This document shows, piece after piece, positions 6,524 through 14,539 of a DNA stretch of 20,389 nt. The notes under the pieces are model-generated. The model saw only the letters and a program-made list of their open reading frames with translations, was not told the origin of the DNA and searched no databases. A program made the position numbers and the translations under genes. Each line of letters begins with the position of its first letter. The first letter of the stretch is position 1. The DNA is from Rhodocyclaceae bacterium UBA5602 (GTDB lineage: Bacteria > Pseudomonadota > Gammaproteobacteria > Burkholderiales > Rhodocyclaceae), in assembly GCA_002424865.1 (NCBI GenBank), contig DILC01000074.1, forward strand, positions 1 through 20,389, written 5' to 3'.

Positions 6524-7644
6524 ATGATTTTTTACCCTTTACCCGCCCGTCGATAGACGAAGAAACCATCCATGAGGTCGCCGCTGTCTTGCGTTCCGGC
6601 TGGCTCACGAGCGGGCCCCAGGTGCAGGCATTTGAAGCGGCGCTCTCCGCCTATTGCGGCGGGCGCGCGGTGCGTACCTTCAGTTCTGGCACGGCGGCGC
6701 TGGAAGTCGCGCTGCGCCTGGCGAAAGTCGGCGCTGGCGATACGGTGGTTACCACGCCGCTGACCTGGGTTGCGACCGCCAACGTGATTCTGGAAGTTGG
6801 CGCGACGCCGGTGTTTGTCGATGTCGATCCGGCCACGCGCAATATCGACCTTGATCAACTGGCCGCCCGCATCACGCCCAAAACCAAGGCCATCATTCCG
6901 GTCGACCTGGCCGGCCTGCCGGTTGACCGCGACCGGCTGTACGCCATGGCCGGGCAACACAATCTGCGTGTGATCGAAGATGCCGCCCAGTCTTTCGGCG
7001 CAACATGGCAAGGGCAAAAGATCGGCACGTCGTTTGGCGGCGGACGTGATTTTGTCGCTTTCAGTTTTCACGCCAATAAAAACCTCACCACGGGTGAAGG
7101 CGGCGCGCTGGCGTTGCCGGATGATGTGGATGTTGCGTTGTGCGAACGCCTGCGCCTGCAAGGCGTGCGGCGCTTTGCTGACGGCGGCATGGATGTGGAT
7201 GTGCTGGGCGGCAAATTCAACCTGACCGATATTGCCGCCACGCTTGGCCTGGGGCAATTGAAACGGCTGGATGAATTTACCGCCCGCCGCCGTGCGCTGG
7301 CGCAACGTTATTTTGCAAACATTGACCCGGCACTGGGCTTGCAGTTGCCGCTGGCCGATTTTGCCAACAGCAACTGGCACATGTTCCAGGTGCTGCTGCC
7401 AGAAGGCGTTGATCGAGGTGCTTTCATCGCCGCCATGAAAACCGAAGGCATCGGTATCGGCGTGCATTATCCGGCGCTGCACTTGTTTTCGCTCTACCGC
7501 GCCCTGGGTTTTAAGGCGGGCGATTTTCCTCATGCCGAGCGCATCGGCGCGACGACCGTCACGCTGCCCTTGTTCCCTGCGATGCAGGACGCGGATGTCG
7601 ATAGGGTCTGCGCCGCACTGGCTAAAATACTCTCCAGATCATGA
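6520..7644 (+). CDS. arnB: UDP-4-amino-4-deoxy-L-arabinose aminotransferase
   Basis: ArnB is a PLP enzyme of the DegT/DnrJ/EryC1/StrS family. It transfers the amino group of glutamate to UDP-4-keto-pentose, giving UDP-Ara4N. The 374-residue product shows FSSGTAALEVAL (54-65, cofactor phosphate site), the IEDAAQSFGA segment (152-161) and the catalytic lysine K187 in FSFHANKNLTTGEGG. Its length is close to E. coli ArnB. The reading frame stays open upstream to 6325, but the ATG at 6520 (MNDFLPFTRPSID) is the family N-terminus and overlaps the previous stop by four bases. The gene ends in a further ATGA overlap with arnC. Confidence 0.96.
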   Translation: MNDFLPFTRPSIDEETIHEVAAVLRSGWLTSGPQVQAFEAALSAYCGGRAVRTFSSGTAALEVALRLAKVGAGDTVVTTPLTWVATANVILEVGATPVFVDVDPATRNIDLDQLAARITPKTKAIIPVDLAGLPVDRDRLYAMAGQHNLRVIEDAAQSFGATWQGQKIGTSFGGGRDFVAFSFHANKNLTTGEGGALALPDDVDVALCERLRLQGVRRFADGGMDVDVLGGKFNLTDIAATLGLGQLKRLDEFTARRRALAQRYFANIDPALGLQLPLADFANSNWHMFQVLLPEGVDRGAFIAAMKTEGIGIGVHYPALHLFSLYRALGFKAGDFPHAERIGATTVTLPLFPAMQDADVDRVCAALAKILSRS

Positions 7645-8588
7645 GCTGCCCTGCAATTTCTGTCGTCATCCCGGTCTATAACGAAGAAGCCGGCTTGCCC
7701 GCGCTGTTCGCCCGACTTTATCCGGCGCTGGATGCCTTGTGTGAGGCGGGTGAAGCTTACGAAATCATTTTCGTGAATGACGGCAGCCGTGATCGTTCGG
7801 CTGCCTTATTGCGCGAGCAATTCGCCCGTCGGCCGGATGTCACCCGGGCGATTTTGCTGGCCGCCAATGCGGGGCAGCACATGGCCATCATGGCTGGCTT
7901 TGAGCACGCGCGCGGCGAGATCATTGTGACGCTGGATGCCGACCTGCAAAACCCGCCGGAGGAAATCGGCAAGCTGGTCGCCAAAATGCGGGAAGGCCAC
8001 GATTACGTCGGCAGCATCCGCAAAAAGCGGCAAGACAGCCTATTCCGCACCTGGGCTTCAAAAGCCATGAACCGGCTGCGCGAAAAAATCACCCGCATCC
8101 ACATTGCCGACCAGGGCAACATGCTGCGCGCCTACTCGCGCGGCGTGGTGGATGCCATCAACAGCTGCCAGGAAGTCGCCACCTTCATCCCGGCGCTGGC
8201 CTATACCTTTGCCCGTCACCCGGCCGAGGTGGTGGTGGAACACGAAGAGCGCGCGGCGGGCGAATCGAAGTATTCGCTGTACAGCCTGATCCGGCTTAAT
8301 TTTGACTTGATGACCGGCTTTTCGCTGGTGCCGCTGCAATGGTTTTCCATGCTGGGCATGCTGGTAGCCTTGGGTTCGGGCACGCTGTTCGTGCTGCTCA
8401 TCGTGCGCCGCCTGATCGTTGGCCCGGAAGCCGAGGGCTTGTTTACCCTGTTCGCGCTGATGTTCTTCCTGATCGGCCTGGCGCTGTTCGGCATTGGCCT
8501 CTTGGGTGAATATATCGGCCGCATCTATCAGCAAGTGCGCCATCGGCCGCGCTATCTGATCGAAGCCGTGCTGGAGCGGAAGGAATAG
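7641..8588 (+). CDS. arnC: Undecaprenyl-phosphate 4-deoxy-4-formamido-L-arabinose transferase
   Basis: ArnC transfers formylated Ara4N from UDP to undecaprenyl phosphate on the cytoplasmic face of the inner membrane. The 315-residue protein begins with a GT2 glycosyltransferase domain (SVVIPVYNEE at 7-16, VNDGSRDRS at 45-53, the metal-binding D99-x-D101 in TLDADLQNPPEE). It ends with two hydrophobic helices (about 233-257 and 265-290) and a basic tail. GT2 plus two helices also fits dolichol-phosphate mannose synthase-like proteins, but length and position between arnB and the arnA parts make ArnC the best reading. The start overlaps the arnB stop (ATGA). Confidence 0.93.
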   Translation: MSCPAISVVIPVYNEEAGLPALFARLYPALDALCEAGEAYEIIFVNDGSRDRSAALLREQFARRPDVTRAILLAANAGQHMAIMAGFEHARGEIIVTLDADLQNPPEEIGKLVAKMREGHDYVGSIRKKRQDSLFRTWASKAMNRLREKITRIHIADQGNMLRAYSRGVVDAINSCQEVATFIPALAYTFARHPAEVVVEHEERAAGESKYSLYSLIRLNFDLMTGFSLVPLQWFSMLGMLVALGSGTLFVLLIVRRLIVGPEAEGLFTLFALMFFLIGLALFGIGLLGEYIGRIYQQVRHRPRYLIEAVLERKE

Positions 8589-8599
8589 GGAACCCACCG

Positions 8600-9532
8600 G
8601 TGGCGCGTGCGATCGTTTTTGCTTATCACAATGTCGGCGTGCGCTGCCTGGCGGTGCTGCTGGCGCATGGCGTGGACGTGGTGCGCGTCATCACGCATAA
8701 GGACAATCCCGATGAGGACATCTGGTTCGACAGCGTGGCCGCGCTGGCCGCGCGTTACGATATTCCGGTGAGCCTGCCGGACGACGCCAACGATACTGCG
8801 CTGGTGGCGGAATTGGCCGCGCTAGCGCCTGACTTCCTGTTTTCGTTTTACTACCGGCAGATGCTCAAAGCCCCGCTGTTAGCAATGCCCAAGCTTGGTG
8901 CTTACAACATGCATGGTTCGCTTTTGCCGAAATACCGCGGCCGTGTGCCGGTGAATTGGGCGATTATCCATGGCGAGCGCGAAACGGGCGCTACCTTGCA
9001 TCAAATGCTGGAAAAGCCCGATGCAGGCGGCATTGTGGCGCAGCAGGCGGTGCCGATTTTGCCGGATGACACGGCAGGCGAAGTATTTGACAAAGTCACG
9101 CTGGCGGCCGAACTCGCGCTTGATCGCGTGCTGCCTGATCTCATCCAAGGGCGCATTACGCCACAAGCGCAAAACCTGGCCGCAGGCAGTTATTTTGGCG
9201 GGCGTTGCGCCGCAGACGGGCGCATCGACTGGCATCAACCGGCTGCCACCGTGCATAACCTGATACGCGCCGTCGCCCCGCCTTATCCTGGCGCGTTTTT
9301 TGATACGCCGCAAGGCCGCCTGCGCGTGCTGCGTTCGCTATCCCCGGCAGGCCAGTGCGGCGAATTCGGCCAGCCCACCTTGTTTATCCGCGATGGCCGC
9401 TGGTACGCCGAGTGTGGCGACGGACAGGTTTTACGCCTGCTCGCGGTAGAATTCTCCGGTTCCTGCCTTGTCGCCACGGCTGACAATCCGCTCAACGCAA
9501 TTTTCGCGACACCTACGCTCTCCTTATCATGA
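8600..9532 (+). CDS. UDP-Ara4N formyltransferase, stand-alone ArnA N-terminal domain
   Basis: This 310-residue protein corresponds to residues 1 to about 305 of E. coli ArnA, which formylates UDP-Ara4N with N10-formyltetrahydrofolate. The catalytic triad is intact: N103 and H105 in YNMHGSLLPKYRGR and D141 in KPDAGGIVAQ. A C-terminal OB-like region follows (about 205-305). The start is GTG at 8600, 11 bases after arnC, with AGGGAA at 8587-8592 as ribosome binding site. It ends with a stop that overlaps the start of the decarboxylase gene by four bases. In E. coli both activities sit in one fused polypeptide. Here they are two genes in the same order, with no sign that a frameshift made the split, because each has a proper start and stop. 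Confidence 0.94.
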   Translation: MARAIVFAYHNVGVRCLAVLLAHGVDVVRVITHKDNPDEDIWFDSVAALAARYDIPVSLPDDANDTALVAELAALAPDFLFSFYYRQMLKAPLLAMPKLGAYNMHGSLLPKYRGRVPVNWAIIHGERETGATLHQMLEKPDAGGIVAQQAVPILPDDTAGEVFDKVTLAAELALDRVLPDLIQGRITPQAQNLAAGSYFGGRCAADGRIDWHQPAATVHNLIRAVAPPYPGAFFDTPQGRLRVLRSLSPAGQCGEFGQPTLFIRDGRWYAECGDGQVLRLLAVEFSGSCLVATADNPLNAIFATPTLSLS

Positions 9533-10572
9533 AAAAAATCCTCATCCTCGGCGTCAATGGCTTTATCGGCCACCACCTTTCCCAGCGCATCATGGACACC
9601 ACCGATTGGGAGGTGTACGGCATGGACATGAATTCGGAGCGTGTTGCCGATTTGACGGCCAACCCGCGCTTTCACTTTTTTGAGGGTGACATCACCATCA
9701 ACCGCGAGTGGATCGAATATCACGTCAGAAAATGCGATGTCATTTTGCCGCTGGTGGCGATTGCCACGCCGGCCACCTATGTCAAGGAGCCGCTGCGCGT
9801 GTTTGAGCTGGATTTCGAGGCCAATTTGCCCATCATCCGCCATGCGGTCAAATACAAAAAACGCGTGATTTTCCCCTCCACGTCAGAGGTTTACGGCATG
9901 AGCCAGGACGCCGAATTCGACCCGGAAAATTCCAACCTGGTCTTGGGGCCCATCAATAAACCGCGCTGGATTTACTCCTGCGCCAAGCAGATGATGGACC
10001 GCGTGATCCACGCCTATGGCCAGCAGGAAGGGCTGGATTACACGTTGTTCCGCCCGTTTAACTGGATCGGGCCGGGGCTGGATTCCATCCATACGCCGAA
10101 AGAAGGCAGCTCGCGCGTGATCACCCAGTTCCTTGGCCACATCGTGCGCGGCGAGCCGATCAAGCTGGTTGATGGCGGTGCGCAGAAGCGGTCTTTCACC
10201 TATGTAACGGACGGCATTGACGCGTTGATGAAAATCATCGCCAATAAAGATGGCATTGCCAGCGGCAAGATCTACAACATCGGCAACCCGAAGAATAATT
10301 ATTCCGTGCGCGACCTGGCCGCCATGATGCTTGAGCTCGCGCAACAGTTTCCCGAATATGCGGAAACCGCCGCTAAAGTCAAAGTGCTGGAAACCACCTC
10401 GGGCGAGTATTACGGCGCGGGGTATCAGGACACGCAGCATCGCGTACCGAAAATCACGAACACCATGGCCGACTTGGATTGGGTACCCAAAGTGGCGTTT
10501 GCTGACGCCTTGCGCAGTATTTTCGAGGCTTATCGCCATGATGTCGCTGCTGCGCGGCAGTTGATGGATTGA
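9529..10572 (+). CDS. UDP-glucuronate oxidative decarboxylase, stand-alone ArnA C-terminal domain
   Basis: The enzyme oxidises and decarboxylates UDP-glucuronate with NAD+ to UDP-4-keto-pentose, the substrate of ArnB. The 347-residue product is an extended short-chain dehydrogenase with a nucleotide-binding ILGVNGFIGHHL (6-17). S119 and E120 (PSTSEVYG) match S433 and E434 of E. coli ArnA. Y149 and K153 (WIYSCAKQ) match Y463 and K467, and R305 (DTQHRVPKI) sits where ArnA has R619. Near-identity to ArnA in KCDVILPLVAIATP and RVFELDFE makes the call firm. It starts with an ATGA overlap on the formyltransferase gene. Confidence 0.95.
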   Translation: MKKILILGVNGFIGHHLSQRIMDTTDWEVYGMDMNSERVADLTANPRFHFFEGDITINREWIEYHVRKCDVILPLVAIATPATYVKEPLRVFELDFEANLPIIRHAVKYKKRVIFPSTSEVYGMSQDAEFDPENSNLVLGPINKPRWIYSCAKQMMDRVIHAYGQQEGLDYTLFRPFNWIGPGLDSIHTPKEGSSRVITQFLGHIVRGEPIKLVDGGAQKRSFTYVTDGIDALMKIIANKDGIASGKIYNIGNPKNNYSVRDLAAMMLELAQQFPEYAETAAKVKVLETTSGEYYGAGYQDTQHRVPKITNTMADLDWVPKVAFADALRSIFEAYRHDVAAARQLMD

Positions 10573-11501
10573 TTGTGCGGCTAGCGTTAAAAATTGATGT
10601 AGACACGCTGCGCGGCACCTTGAAAGGCGTGCCGCGCCTGATGGCGTTGCTGCAAAAGCATGGGGCGAATGCCAGCTTCCTGTTTTCCGTGGGGCCGGAC
10701 CACACCGGCCGTGCCATTCGGCGCGCCTTGCGTCCGGGTTTCATGAAAAAAGTGCAGCGCACTTCAGTCGTTGCGCACTATGGGATCAAAACCTTGTTGT
10801 ACGGCACGCTGCTGCCGGGACCGGATATTGGTCGCCGTGGCGCCAAGGTGATGCGCGCCACGCGGGAGGCGGGGTTTGAGACGGCGATTCACTGTTGGGA
10901 CCACGTGAAATGGCAGGATGGCGTGGCGACGGCGAATGCGGCGTGGACCGAAGCTGAAATGCGCACGGCCGATGCGCGTTATCGCGAGATTTTTGGTGAG
11001 GCGTCGCCCGGCGTGGGCGCGGCCGGCTGGCAGATGAATGCGCATGCCGTGCGCATGACGCAACGCTTAGGCTATCGCTGGGCGTCGGACTGCCGCGGCA
11101 GCCACCCCTTCGTGCCGGTATGGCATGCCGAGGTGGTGCATTGCCCGCAGTTGCCAACGACCTTGCCAACGCTGGACGAGTTGATTGGCACGGACGATCT
11201 GACCAATGACAACGTGCATCAGCGCTTATTGCGTTTGACAGCGGCCGAGCGTAAAGACCACGTATTCACCTTGCATGCCGAGCTAGAAGGTTTAAGGCTG
11301 ATTGATGCCCTGGACCGGCTGCTGGCAGGCTGGCGTGAGCAAGGCTATCAGCTGGTGTCGCTCGGCCAGTTGCGTGATACATTGGATATGGAGACTTTGC
11401 CTCGCCATGAAATGCGCGTTGGTGAGATACCTGGCCGCTCGGGCACCTTGATGGTGCAAGGCGGGGAATTTTTATCAACACGGCAAACACAGGCGCTATA
11501 G
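10569..11501 (+). CDS. arnD: Undecaprenyl-phosphate formyl-Ara4N deformylase
   Basis: ArnD removes the formyl group from the lipid-linked sugar before flipping. The 310-residue protein starts like E. coli ArnD (LALKIDVDTLRGTLKGVPRL). It carries the NodB-fold metal motifs as D10-x-D12 in KIDVDT and H108-CWD-H112. The DCRGSHPF and HAELEG segments also match. The TTG at 10569 overlaps the previous stop (TTGA). A GTG at 10575 is an equally possible start and would leave a 2-base gap. A C-terminal extension of about 20 residues after the last conserved helix is variable in the family. It is the last arn gene, and the peroxiredoxin gene follows 14 bases on. Confidence 0.93.
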   Translation: MIVRLALKIDVDTLRGTLKGVPRLMALLQKHGANASFLFSVGPDHTGRAIRRALRPGFMKKVQRTSVVAHYGIKTLLYGTLLPGPDIGRRGAKVMRATREAGFETAIHCWDHVKWQDGVATANAAWTEAEMRTADARYREIFGEASPGVGAAGWQMNAHAVRMTQRLGYRWASDCRGSHPFVPVWHAEVVHCPQLPTTLPTLDELIGTDDLTNDNVHQRLLRLTAAERKDHVFTLHAELEGLRLIDALDRLLAGWREQGYQLVSLGQLRDTLDMETLPRHEMRVGEIPGRSGTLMVQGGEFLSTRQTQAL

Positions 11502-11505
11502 GAGG
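11500..11505 (+). promoter_or_regulatory. Strong ribosome binding site for the peroxiredoxin gene
   Basis: A perfect AGGAGG overlaps the arnD stop codon (TAG, 11499-11501) and lies 10 bases before the ATG at 11516. It contrasts with the coupled, mostly Shine-Dalgarno-free starts of the upstream arn genes and suggests the peroxiredoxin is translated independently from the shared transcript. Confidence 0.7.
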
Positions 11506-11515
11506 CGTACGCAAG

Positions 11516-12010
11516 ATGAATCCCGATACACCGCAATCCACACCGGCTACACCCTCTGCGCTGGGTCTGGTTGTCCCGGACTTTACCGCCACAGCCACTG
11601 GCGGAGACTTTGTCCTGTCGGCGCACCGCGGGCACCCGGTGGTGCTGTATTTTTATCCCAAGGACAATACGCCGGGCTGCACCACGCAGGCGCAGCAGTT
11701 TCGCGATTTGCATGGCGAATTCGTGAAAGCGGGTTGCGTGGTGATGGGCGTGTCGCGTGATTCGCTCAAGTCGCACGAGAATTTCAAGGCCAAGTTTGGT
11801 TTGCCGTTTGAGCTGATCGCGGACACCGGGAGCGCCTTGTGCCAGATGTTCAACGTCATCAAAAACAAGATGATGTATGGCAAACAAGTTGTCGGCATTG
11901 AGCGCAGCACGTTTTTAATTAACGCCGACGGTGTGTTGTGCCACGAATGGCGCGGCACGAAAGCGGACGGTAATGCCGCTGCTGTGCTGGAAATAGCCAA
12001 AGCTTTGTAA
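11516..12010 (+). CDS. bcp: Bcp/PrxQ-type thiol peroxidase
   Basis: This thioredoxin-fold peroxidase reduces hydrogen peroxide and organic hydroperoxides. The 164-residue protein has the active-site segment YPKDNTPGCTT (47-57) with peroxidatic cysteine C55, T52 and the supporting arginine R129 (IERSTFLI). E. coli Bcp has its resolving cysteine five residues after the first, but here that position is Q60. Other cysteines (C74, C109, C142) could resolve, or the enzyme may be one-Cys. An N-terminal extension of about 12 residues is rich in Thr and Pro. The gene sits 14 bases after arnD on the same strand, so it is probably co-transcribed with the arn genes. Confidence 0.93.
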   Translation: MNPDTPQSTPATPSALGLVVPDFTATATGGDFVLSAHRGHPVVLYFYPKDNTPGCTTQAQQFRDLHGEFVKAGCVVMGVSRDSLKSHENFKAKFGLPFELIADTGSALCQMFNVIKNKMMYGKQVVGIERSTFLINADGVLCHEWRGTKADGNAAAVLEIAKAL

Positions 12011-12183
12011 ATAAACCGGCGAAAAATTTTTAAAAAATTGGCAAGGGCGAGTAAGTGAAGGTTTGATGACATGGCTCGTCGCTTAATCGGGAATAAAGAG
12101 CACAATCCGCCCTTTCTTTTTGGTCTCGGTTTTGCGTGCGGCTCGCTATCGTGAAGCCATCCTTTCATCAACGTGAGATGCTC

Positions 12184-13707
12184 ATGAACGCCAAGCGCAC
12201 AACCACCACAACCACCACCCAAACCTCTGCTGGCGGGGTCGCAAAAAAGCCAAGCAAGAAATCCCTTGCCGCGGCAACCAAGTTGTTCGTGCTCGACACC
12301 AATGTGTTGATGCACGACCCGCTCTCGCTTTATCGCTTTGAAGAACATGACATTTTTCTGCCCATGATGGTGCTGGAAGAGTTGGATGCCAATAAAAAAG
12401 GCATGACGGAAGTCGCGCGCAATGCGCGCCAGGCCAGCCGCATGCTGGACGATATTGTGAGCGGCGCGGAGCATCACATGGCACAGGGCATACGCCTGGA
12501 AGGCGCATCACGCGGCTTGGCCAGCGGCCACTTGTTCTTGCAGACGGAGGCATTTAACGGCATCCTGCCCAGCTCCTTGCCCACTGCCAAGGCGGATAAC
12601 CAGATCATCGGCGTGGCGATGCACCTGAGCCAGAAGTTTTCCAGGCGGCCGGTGATCCTGGTGTCCAAGGACATCAATATGCGCATCAAGGCGCGTGCGC
12701 TGGGTTTGGAAGCGCAGGATTACTTTAACGACAAGGTGCTGGAAGACACCGACTTGCTCTACACCGGCACGTGCGAGCTGCCGGTTAACTTTTGGGAGAA
12801 GCATAGCCAGGGATTGGAGTCGTGGAAGAAAGACGGACGCACCTACTACCGCCTGCAAGGGCCGATGTGCCCTGATTTTCTGGTCAATGAATTCGTCTGG
12901 CAGGACGACCCGCAACCGTTTCAAGCCTGGGTGAAAGCTCCCGAAGGGACGCAGGGCGCAGGCATCGGCAAGACGGCGGAATTGGAAACGCTGACGGATT
13001 ACACGCATGCCAAAAACGCCATTTGGGGCATTGTGGCCAGAAATCGCGAGCAGAATTTTGCCCTCAATCTGCTCATGGATCCGGACATTGATTTTGTCAC
13101 CTTGCTAGGCCAGGCGGGGACGGGGAAAACCCTGCTCACTCTCGCCGCCGCGCTAACCCAGACGCTGGAGACCAAGCGGTTTTCAGAAATTATCATCACC
13201 CGTGTGACGGTCCCCGTGGGCGAAGACATTGGCTTTTTGCCCGGGACGGAAGAAGAAAAAATGACGCCCTGGATGGGCGCCTTGGAGGACAATCTGGACG
13301 TGCTCAATAAACCCGCGACGGATCCGGCGAATCCGGTCATTGGGAGCGGCAATTATGGTGGCGATTGGGGACGCGCGGCAACAATGGATTTGATCCGCAG
13401 CCGCATCAAGATCAAGTCGCTTAACTTCATGCGCGGGCGTACCTTTCTGAATAAATTCCTGATTATTGATGAGGCGCAAAATTTAACGCCCAAGCAGATG
13501 AAAACGCTGATTACCCGCGCAGGGCCAGGCACCAAGGTGGTGTGCCTGGGCAACATCGCGCAGATTGATACGCCTTATCTGACTGAGGGCAGCTCCGGCC
13601 TTACCTATGTCGTGGATCGTTTCAAAGGTTGGCCTTATTCAGGCCACATCACCTTGCAGCGCGGCGAGCGCTCACGTTTGGCTGATCACGCAGCGGAGGT
13701 GTTGTAA
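12184..13707 (+). CDS. PIN-PhoH fusion protein (PhoH2 family)
   Basis: The 507-residue product joins an N-terminal PIN-type nuclease domain to a C-terminal PhoH ATPase. Characterised PhoH2 proteins unwind and cut RNA. PIN residues visible are D38 (LFVLDTNVLMHDP) and E65-E66 (VLEELDANKKG), with a further acidic position in VSKDINMR. The ATPase has Walker A GQAGTGKT at 309-316 and Walker B with D429-E430 (LIIDEAQNL), followed by KQMKTLITRAG. The frame is open from a GTG at 12136, with ATGs at 12178 and 12184. I prefer 12184 because GTGAG at 12173-12177 is well spaced, but the evidence is modest. The N-terminus has an unusual threonine run (residues 6-12). A 170-base gap precedes the gene, so it probably has its own promoter, though none is convincing. 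Confidence 0.93.
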   Translation: MNAKRTTTTTTTQTSAGGVAKKPSKKSLAAATKLFVLDTNVLMHDPLSLYRFEEHDIFLPMMVLEELDANKKGMTEVARNARQASRMLDDIVSGAEHHMAQGIRLEGASRGLASGHLFLQTEAFNGILPSSLPTAKADNQIIGVAMHLSQKFSRRPVILVSKDINMRIKARALGLEAQDYFNDKVLEDTDLLYTGTCELPVNFWEKHSQGLESWKKDGRTYYRLQGPMCPDFLVNEFVWQDDPQPFQAWVKAPEGTQGAGIGKTAELETLTDYTHAKNAIWGIVARNREQNFALNLLMDPDIDFVTLLGQAGTGKTLLTLAAALTQTLETKRFSEIIITRVTVPVGEDIGFLPGTEEEKMTPWMGALEDNLDVLNKPATDPANPVIGSGNYGGDWGRAATMDLIRSRIKIKSLNFMRGRTFLNKFLIIDEAQNLTPKQMKTLITRAGPGTKVVCLGNIAQIDTPYLTEGSSGLTYVVDRFKGWPYSGHITLQRGERSRLADHAAEVL

Positions 13708-13763
13708 TTGGACGGCGTGAAAAACTTGTCGCAAGGGATTATTGACGGCATGCCCTATCCGCT

Positions 13764-14357
13764 ATGACAAGCACAAACGAGCATCCTGGCGCGGCAGAAA
13801 TCATTGCTGCGACCAGGTTGTGGTTGGAGCGCGCGGTGATTGGCCTGAATCTTTGCCCGTTTGCAAAATCAGTGTATGTCAAAGAGCAGGTGCGTTATGC
13901 GGTGAGTCGTGCGCGCACGGGGGATGCGGTGCTGGATGACCTGACGCGTGAGCTTGCCGCACTGGTTGCGGCAGACCCGCTGCAGGTGGATACGACTTTG
14001 CTGATCTTGCCACAAGCGCTACAGGATTTTGCCGACTTCGCTGATTTTCTCGATTTGGTTGAGGTGACGTTGAAGGTGCAAGGGCTCACTGGCACATTGC
14101 AAGTCGCGAGCTTTCACCCGCAGTATCAATTTGCCGATGCCGAGGAAAATGACCTCAGCAACTACACCAATCGCGCGCCTTATCCGATTTTGCATTTGTT
14201 GCGTGAAGCGAGCCTTGCGCGTGCCATACGCCATCACCCGGATCCGAGCAGGATTTACCAGGAAAACATGGCCACCTTGAATGCCCTGGGGCTGGAAGGC
14301 TGGCATGCGCTGGGGGTGGATGCGCCAAGCAAGCCACCGGGTGACGGGGGCGAATAG
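13764..14357 (+). CDS. DUF1415 family protein
   Basis: The 197-residue protein matches the uncharacterised DUF1415 family (PF07209) of proteobacteria. The hallmark near the N-terminus is GLNLCPFAK (27-35, with C31), followed by SFHPQYQFAD and the NYTNRAPYPILHLLRE stretch. No signal peptide or membrane helix is seen, so it is probably cytoplasmic. The function is unknown. It starts 56 bases after phoH on the same strand, so it could be co-transcribed. The Shine-Dalgarno is weak. The last residues (SKPPGDGGE) look non-conserved. Confidence 0.88.
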   Translation: MTSTNEHPGAAEIIAATRLWLERAVIGLNLCPFAKSVYVKEQVRYAVSRARTGDAVLDDLTRELAALVAADPLQVDTTLLILPQALQDFADFADFLDLVEVTLKVQGLTGTLQVASFHPQYQFADAEENDLSNYTNRAPYPILHLLREASLARAIRHHPDPSRIYQENMATLNALGLEGWHALGVDAPSKPPGDGGE

Positions 14358-14391
14358 CGCCGGTAAAACCACGCCGCATGCAGATTGGGCG

Positions 14392-14436
14392 TAGTATTTG
14401 CCAGTGTGATTTTTGCCAGCGTAATTTTTGCAGGGG
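14392..14436 (+). repeat. Three-copy imperfect 15-bp tandem repeat
   Basis: Three adjacent 15-base units follow the DUF1415 gene: TAGTATTTGCCAGTG (14392-14406), TGATTTTTGCCAGCG (14407-14421) and TAATTTTTGCAGGGG (14422-14436). The shared core is ATTTTTGCCAG. A run of seven T follows at 14438-14444, which could help end transcription, but I find no strong stem in front of it. The rest of 14358-14539 shows only a small hairpin (AGCCG at 14490-14494 with CGGCT at 14498-14502). Confidence 0.7.
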
Positions 14437-14539
14437 CTTTTTTTAAGTAACCCGCCCGCTTGGCTTATCTGCGCACTTGACACGGTTAAAGCCGGTTCGG
14501 CTGGCCCGTTGTCCATTCATTTATTTAAGGAGCACCATC

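Noticed and set aside
6532..7533. Open minus-strand frame of 333 codons opposite arnB
   Set aside because: It is a shadow of arnB; the sequence is rich in Arg, Gln and His with no domain, whereas arnB has its full active site.
12011..12183. AT-rich segment after bcp (AAAAATTTTTAAAAAATT) as a terminator
   Set aside because: It has no GC-rich stem before the T-run; I could not support a terminator or a clean promoter for phoH here.
14477..14505. Perfect TTGACA at 14477-14482 as a promoter for the small basic gene
   Set aside because: No -10-like hexamer occurs 16-18 bases downstream (GCTGGC at 14500-14505), so it is probably chance.
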